Positions 59,982 through 64,000 of a stretch of 64,000 nucleotides of DNA are shown here, one piece after another. A model generated the notes under the pieces. It was given only the letters and a program-made list of their open reading frames with translations. It did not search any database and was not told the DNA's origin. A program made the translations under genes and the position numbers. The number at the start of each line of letters is the position of its first letter. The stretch's first letter is position 1. Source of the DNA: Isoetes taiwanensis. Lineage: Eukaryota > Streptophyta > Lycopodiopsida > Isoetales > Isoetaceae. The stretch lies in contig JAJEKV010000013.1 in assembly GCA_021234155.1 (NCBI GenBank), forward strand, positions 12,178,669 through 12,242,668. The letters are read 5' to 3'.

Positions 59982-61225
59982 TTTTTTTTTTTGAAGGAAC
60001 GAAGTTTCTGTATTAATCAGATAGGAAGAATTACAATACAGAGATCCCTCTATGGATCAGATATAAGTTAAGTACAAAGGATCCCATCTGGATCCGAGTC
60101 ATGTCTCAGAGCTAAAGTACACATGAGCCTCTCTCAACCTCTTCTTTTGTCTAACCAGTACTACAGTATTAACATCTTCCCAATTAAACAGAGTACTATA
60201 GGAGCCAAGTGCCCATTTTTCGCAGCTGCAAACAAATCTTGAATGCTCCAAAAACCTCTTGCAAAAATAGAAATGAAGATGGTAGAGATGAAGAGTAACC
60301 TGAACAGTCTCCCCGCTCGCTTTCGTGGAATCCCATACTTCGGACTATGATCCAAATATACAATTTTATTCCGAATGTGTGATTAAAAGGAGATGTTTGA
60401 TTGTCGGGGCGCCGGTCGGCTGACTCAGTAATTGGCTAGACACGCCCCAGCCACCGTAACTCTCCCTAAATCTCGGCTCATGATATCCGGTCTTGATATG
60501 GAAGCATCTTCACAGGCACAATCAGATCCCTAGCTCGGCAATCTCAAATAACCCGACATTTTGTTTCAAAACCGTAATTTAAGATCAAGAATTTACTCGC
60601 TTCTTCCAAGAAAACATCCCTAGATCTTTTCCGCTAGCAAGAAAGAGCAAGAGGAGGGGAAAAGTTTCCAAAGATAATAGACTTGTAAGAAATATTTAGA
60701 CCGCCAATAAAACTGAAACTTTGAATTATCTTCTCTCATAGCCCGCCGATTTTATTCTACCTTATAGGCATCCGCGACCGTTTTTGTGCTTATCCATAAA
60801 AGAAACAAAGAAGAACCTATTCTGCAAGATCCGGCTCATCCCTAAATCACATGTTCAGATGGACTAACCAAGAAACAAGAATCTTGGGCTGCTGGAAACC
60901 TATCAGAACTATTCCATGCCTTTGCTAAATTCATGAAAATCACTAAGCTTACCAAAGGGGAAGCATCAGAATAAGTCCACGTTAGTGGAAAAATCGTTTG
61001 GGCTGAAGAGACCGCCATGAAGAAGATCCAAGAATCACCAATTAACAGCCTGATATAAGCAAAATCTGGATTATGTAGGAAGCCAAAACCCCTTCTAGCA
61101 GCCAGGAACAAGATTTTGAACGAAATTAGGTGTCACCGCAGTGCCGTGAGCAGAGAAAAAGGGCGGCCCCTTTCTCCGCTACCGCCCTAGCCGTGAAGGC
61201 GCCAAGAAGTCATCCCAAAGTTCGG
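59982..61225 (-). mobile_element. Poly(A) retroposon with a 12-bp target duplication, minus strand
   Basis: GGAACTTGCTTC occurs at 59970-59981 and again at 61226-61237. On the minus strand the insert ends TGATTAATACAGAAACTTCG then TTCCTTC and an A10-11 tail, the hallmark of LINE-driven retroposition. The body (about 1.24 kb) has no convincing reverse transcriptase; two minus-strand frames (for example NPDFAYIRLLIGDSWIFFM at 61.0 kb) are unassigned. It may be a truncated L1-like LINE or a retrocopy of another transcript. Confidence 0.8.
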
Positions 61226-61480
61226 GGAACTTGCTTCACGCCCGGAGGCATCACACACGTTGGTGTTTGTGATGGGAGACGGTTCAAGGCTTGGGCATCG
61301 ATTCCACATGACGCAGTTGGTGATTACGAGCTTCCTGAGTTCCTAACAAAGCATAACATTGTTGTTGGTACACCTGAGTCGCGCGTGTGGGACATGGTAT
61401 CAGAGCATGTTTACACGTTCATGTTCGCCACCATAGGCACGATGGGAGGAGCTTCTATACCTATCGGCTACGCAACTTAG
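61226..61480 (+). pseudogene. C-terminal Helitron-associated coding segment
   Basis: Reads GTCFTPGGITHVGVCDGRRF, WASIPHDAVGDYELPEFLTK and TPESRVWDMVSEHVYTFMFA to a TAG at 61478. In frame it continues from TRWRVAVLVSKKFSSKYTCR left of the retroposon. The beta-rich pattern could be an OB-fold-like extension, as some plant Helitron proteins have, but this is a guess. A related remnant sits at 13.48-13.74 kb. Confidence 0.45.
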
Positions 61481-62470
61481 CTTCACATCGATCCGACGGA
61501 CGTTCCTAGAGTTCTTTGGGACAGGTTCTTCATGATGTTGATCCATTGAGATTGACGGACATAACCTCATCTTGCACTAAAAATATTTTGTATTTGCGTA
61601 TAGAACCAGTATATTTGTTTAACATTTTGTTTGAACTTCATATTATGTGTACACTTTAAAAGGTAAAGTTTGTTCAGTATCTATATGTGTCTATTCCACC
61701 TACACATATATTGCCTTCGATGCATTGTGCACATTCACGACACAACCACAACTAACGCACATAAATGCCCTCATACGTCCACGACTAATGCCCGGCATCA
61801 CCGGTCACATGTTTCTAGTATGTTATAGTATGCCATTAGATGCAATGCAAAGGCATGCTGTAATGTACAATGCTAATTGACTATAACATACAGTTCCAAG
61901 AATATTATCAAAAAGCATCATGAATCCAAATGTGTATTTATTTTAACTGATTGAACAAACAACTTGATATTCTCAATAGCAAATTTAAATTTTCACAATG
62001 CATTGTTGGTCCTTAGCAACAATGTCTTGTATTGGGTTAACAGACACTCCACAATGTCGTGTATTGAGGTTAACAAACACACTTGAATTGGATGCTTGCT
62101 CGATGGGGTCTTTCTTGGCAATGTTATCCACCATAAATATGTGGGGTGAAACATGTAGGCCTTAGTATAATATCTTATATTGTATTTGTTAAATGGTTAT
62201 TTTATAAAGAGTAGCTAGAAATGAAGTCAGTATAAATCATTAATGTATACATGATACTAACCATCTCACTAATACATCTAAGGCTCAAAACATGTACATA
62301 TACACTCCATGAAATGCTAAATTGAAATGGTTGCCGACATGTTGAACCCCCTCATAAGATGACGAATAATGTCATCATACGTTAGAATGGTGATGGGGAT
62401 GCATATGTTTGCATAGGCAAGAGTCCTAGAAGTAGCATACATTTGACTCTAGCTTAGGAACGTGAAATTA
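61481..62470. other. AT-rich stretch, nothing recognised
   Basis: No coding or terminal-repeat signal. The Helitron 3' end probably lies in or before this part but I could not find its hairpin and CTRR end. Confidence 0.4.
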
Positions 62471-62479
62471 ATGAGGTGT

Positions 62480-64000
62480 TTAAGCAACATTATACCACAG
62501 AGTGTGTTTCTACAGAGTCCATTCTCCCATTTCCCATGCACATACCAATGCTGCAAATGCGCCTCGTGTTGTTCCATCTTCTGCACCCACCACATCTTCT
62601 TCTGCTCAAGGCCATTCCTCTCATGATGTTGCTAATGGTACCCTTGATGTCGCCGCCTTCGCCGATATTGTTGTCTTCTTGCTGCCGCCGCCGCCTCTAT
62701 TGCTCCAGCCTCCTCGGGCCAAGACCGATCATACCTCAAATGTACCTTCCTAGGAAATGTGCCTTTGGGTTGGTGTCCCGGAATTGTCGAGGTTTTCCGG
62801 GTAAAGGTGATGGCTTGAATCCCATTGCAAAAGATATGGATATCATTTACGCTCATGGAAACGTGGGAGCATTCAGCCAAACGGCTACCTCATTTTGCTG
62901 GGCTATCAATTCTTTTCATTATTTAATGAATGTCATGGGCAAGGTTGCGGTGGAGTTGCTTGCTATTTCAAGGATGCCCTTGCTCCATATATCACGCTTC
63001 ATAAAGTCGATAGATATAATCGCTACATGTGGATCAAACTTCATTGCCACAATAGTAGTACCATTTTTGTTCTCCGCCTGTTACTTCCCACCTACATCAT
63101 CACCTTTTATGATGAATATGATGTCGCCGCAGTTGATCCTTATGGTGATCTTTATGATGACATTGCTCAATTCAAACTTGGGGCATGTTATTCTTCTTGG
63201 TGATTTCAATGACCGCTGAAATGCAAGCTTGCTCAACTCATACTTGAGGATGTTCGTGACCCTTTATGGATGTCTCGCTAATGATCTGATCTTTCCACGC
63301 TCATCGCCGATGCTAATAAACCCGTCTCAACATTTGGAAGGGAGCTCATCCGGTTGTGTGAAGTCTTTGAGATGGTACTTTGTAATGGCTTAGAGCAATG
63401 GCCACACTCTAAAGGTATTACATGCGCATGCGGGATAGGCGGGGGTGGTGGTACTAGTGTTGTTGATTATGTCATTTCCCAAGTTCAAGCCTTGGATCTC
63501 ATTTCAGATTTTCGAATTGGCACAAGGCATAGAGATGAGGAGATAAAATCTGATCACTATCCACTTTATTTGTCATTAAAGTGGCGGCTTCCACCTCTTC
63601 AACCCATTGCTATCGGGTTCTCGTCCCTCGCATTCGCTTTGACTTATTCTAGATCTTTTGAATATGAACGGACATTAGCTCCTGGCTTGCGGGTATTTTG
63701 ATTACCCAACTCTTCAAGAGCGTAATGCAAAGATTTGTTGATACTTTGCTTACTTGGCCGCCTCTCTTGCTTTGGTACACGCATACGGGTGTTGCTCATG
63801 CCGGTAGGAAATCCTTTCCTAGAAATGCCCGTTTGATGAAGACCGCAGCGCCTTTTAAAAACAATTGCGAATGATAGTTGAGCCAGACACGCGACATAAT
63901 GCCATTCATAATTATAAGTCTGTTTTTTGAAACGCTAAGAAGGCACGCTTTGTTGCCGAAAGCACCGAAGCAAATGTTTGAATTATCGCACGTGGAACCT
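62480..64000 (+). mobile_element. LINE with decayed endonuclease domain, runs off the window
   Basis: A serine/alanine/proline-rich stretch (about 62500-62753) precedes an endonuclease/exonuclease/phosphatase domain read in several frames. It has SRNCRGFPGKG (62772, N-terminal strand), GCGGVACYFKDALAPYITLH with NRYMWIKLH, then YFPPTSSPF, GHVILLGDFND (catalytic GDFN, about 63180-63215) and DEEIKSDHYPLYLSLKW (catalytic SDH, about 63535-63590). These are the signatures of the LINE APE-type nuclease that nicks target DNA. Frame changes between motifs and a TGA after GDFNDR show it is inactive. The reverse transcriptase would lie beyond 64000. Confidence 0.8.

Larger units (their letters stand above)
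41663..61480 (+). mobile_element. Autonomous-type Helitron remnant, interrupted by two younger insertions
   Basis: Rep/helicase coding sequence is spread over 41663-42519, 55786-59640 and 59760-59981 plus 61226-61480. The gaps are filled by a 13.26-kb TIR transposon (42524-55781) and a poly(A) retroposon (59982-61225). The HUH Rep motif, the two-tyrosine motif and PIF1 helicase motifs are all recognisable. The frame is broken by at least one TGA and several indels, so it is inactive. I could not place the 5' TC or 3' hairpin-CTRR ends. Confidence 0.82.

Noticed and set aside
1..64000. tRNA, rRNA, snRNA or microRNA genes
   Set aside because: I scanned for tRNA-like box A/B sequences and conserved rRNA stretches by eye and found none I could support.

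Overview
The window looks like nuclear DNA of a land plant with a large, transposon-filled genome. Plant-type intact genes, short GT-AG introns and mixed retrotransposon, hAT, Helitron and LTR debris support this. The element set (a DUF7869-like transposase, a Helitron, LINEs with (TTTATC)n-like tails) reminds me of ferns, lycophytes or bryophytes rather than seed plants. That is a guess from memory, not something the sequence proves.

Host genes. Only two genes look intact. At 2099-4979 (+) is a two-exon ARM-repeat protein ending in a transmembrane segment and an LIPT tail, which marks it as a SINE-type plant KASH protein of the nuclear envelope. At 15985-16356 (+) is the small RRM protein SF3B6/p14 of the U2 snRNP SF3b complex, with a probable 5'UTR intron. 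Fragments at about 11.7, 12.6-13.3, 22.6 and 28.5 kb look like broken exons or remnants.

Transposon layers. A minus-strand LINE (7.66-11.5 kb) is split by a 1.5-kb inverted-repeat element. A full-length hAT element (16821-21935) has 18-bp terminal inverted repeats, a perfect 8-bp target duplication and a nearly complete transposase gene. An LTR pair (30289-31151 and 39662-40536) bounds a minus-strand Gypsy-like element without a visible reverse transcriptase. A Helitron runs from about 41.66 to 61.5 kb. It is broken by a 13.26-kb transposon (42524-55781) and by a poly(A) retroposon with a 12-bp duplication (59982-61225). An ORF1-only LINE (40544-41655) sits at its left edge, and another LINE with a decayed endonuclease domain runs off the right end.

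The most interesting object is a transposon family represented twice: 24571-28152 (3.6 kb) and 42524-55781 (13.3 kb), in opposite orientations. Both have the same perfect 25-bp terminal inverted repeats, the same two distinct subterminal regions and apparent 4-bp target duplications. Removing the larger copy and one duplication rejoins the Helitron reading frame. It carries a DUF7869-like transposase on the minus strand, a multi-exon gene ending in an FCP1/NIF-like phosphatase domain on the plus strand, a ~305-bp satellite that itself holds a 322-bp MITE, and many copies of a perfect palindrome with core CTCGACTCGCGAGTCGAG. I see this palindrome family only inside the two copies.
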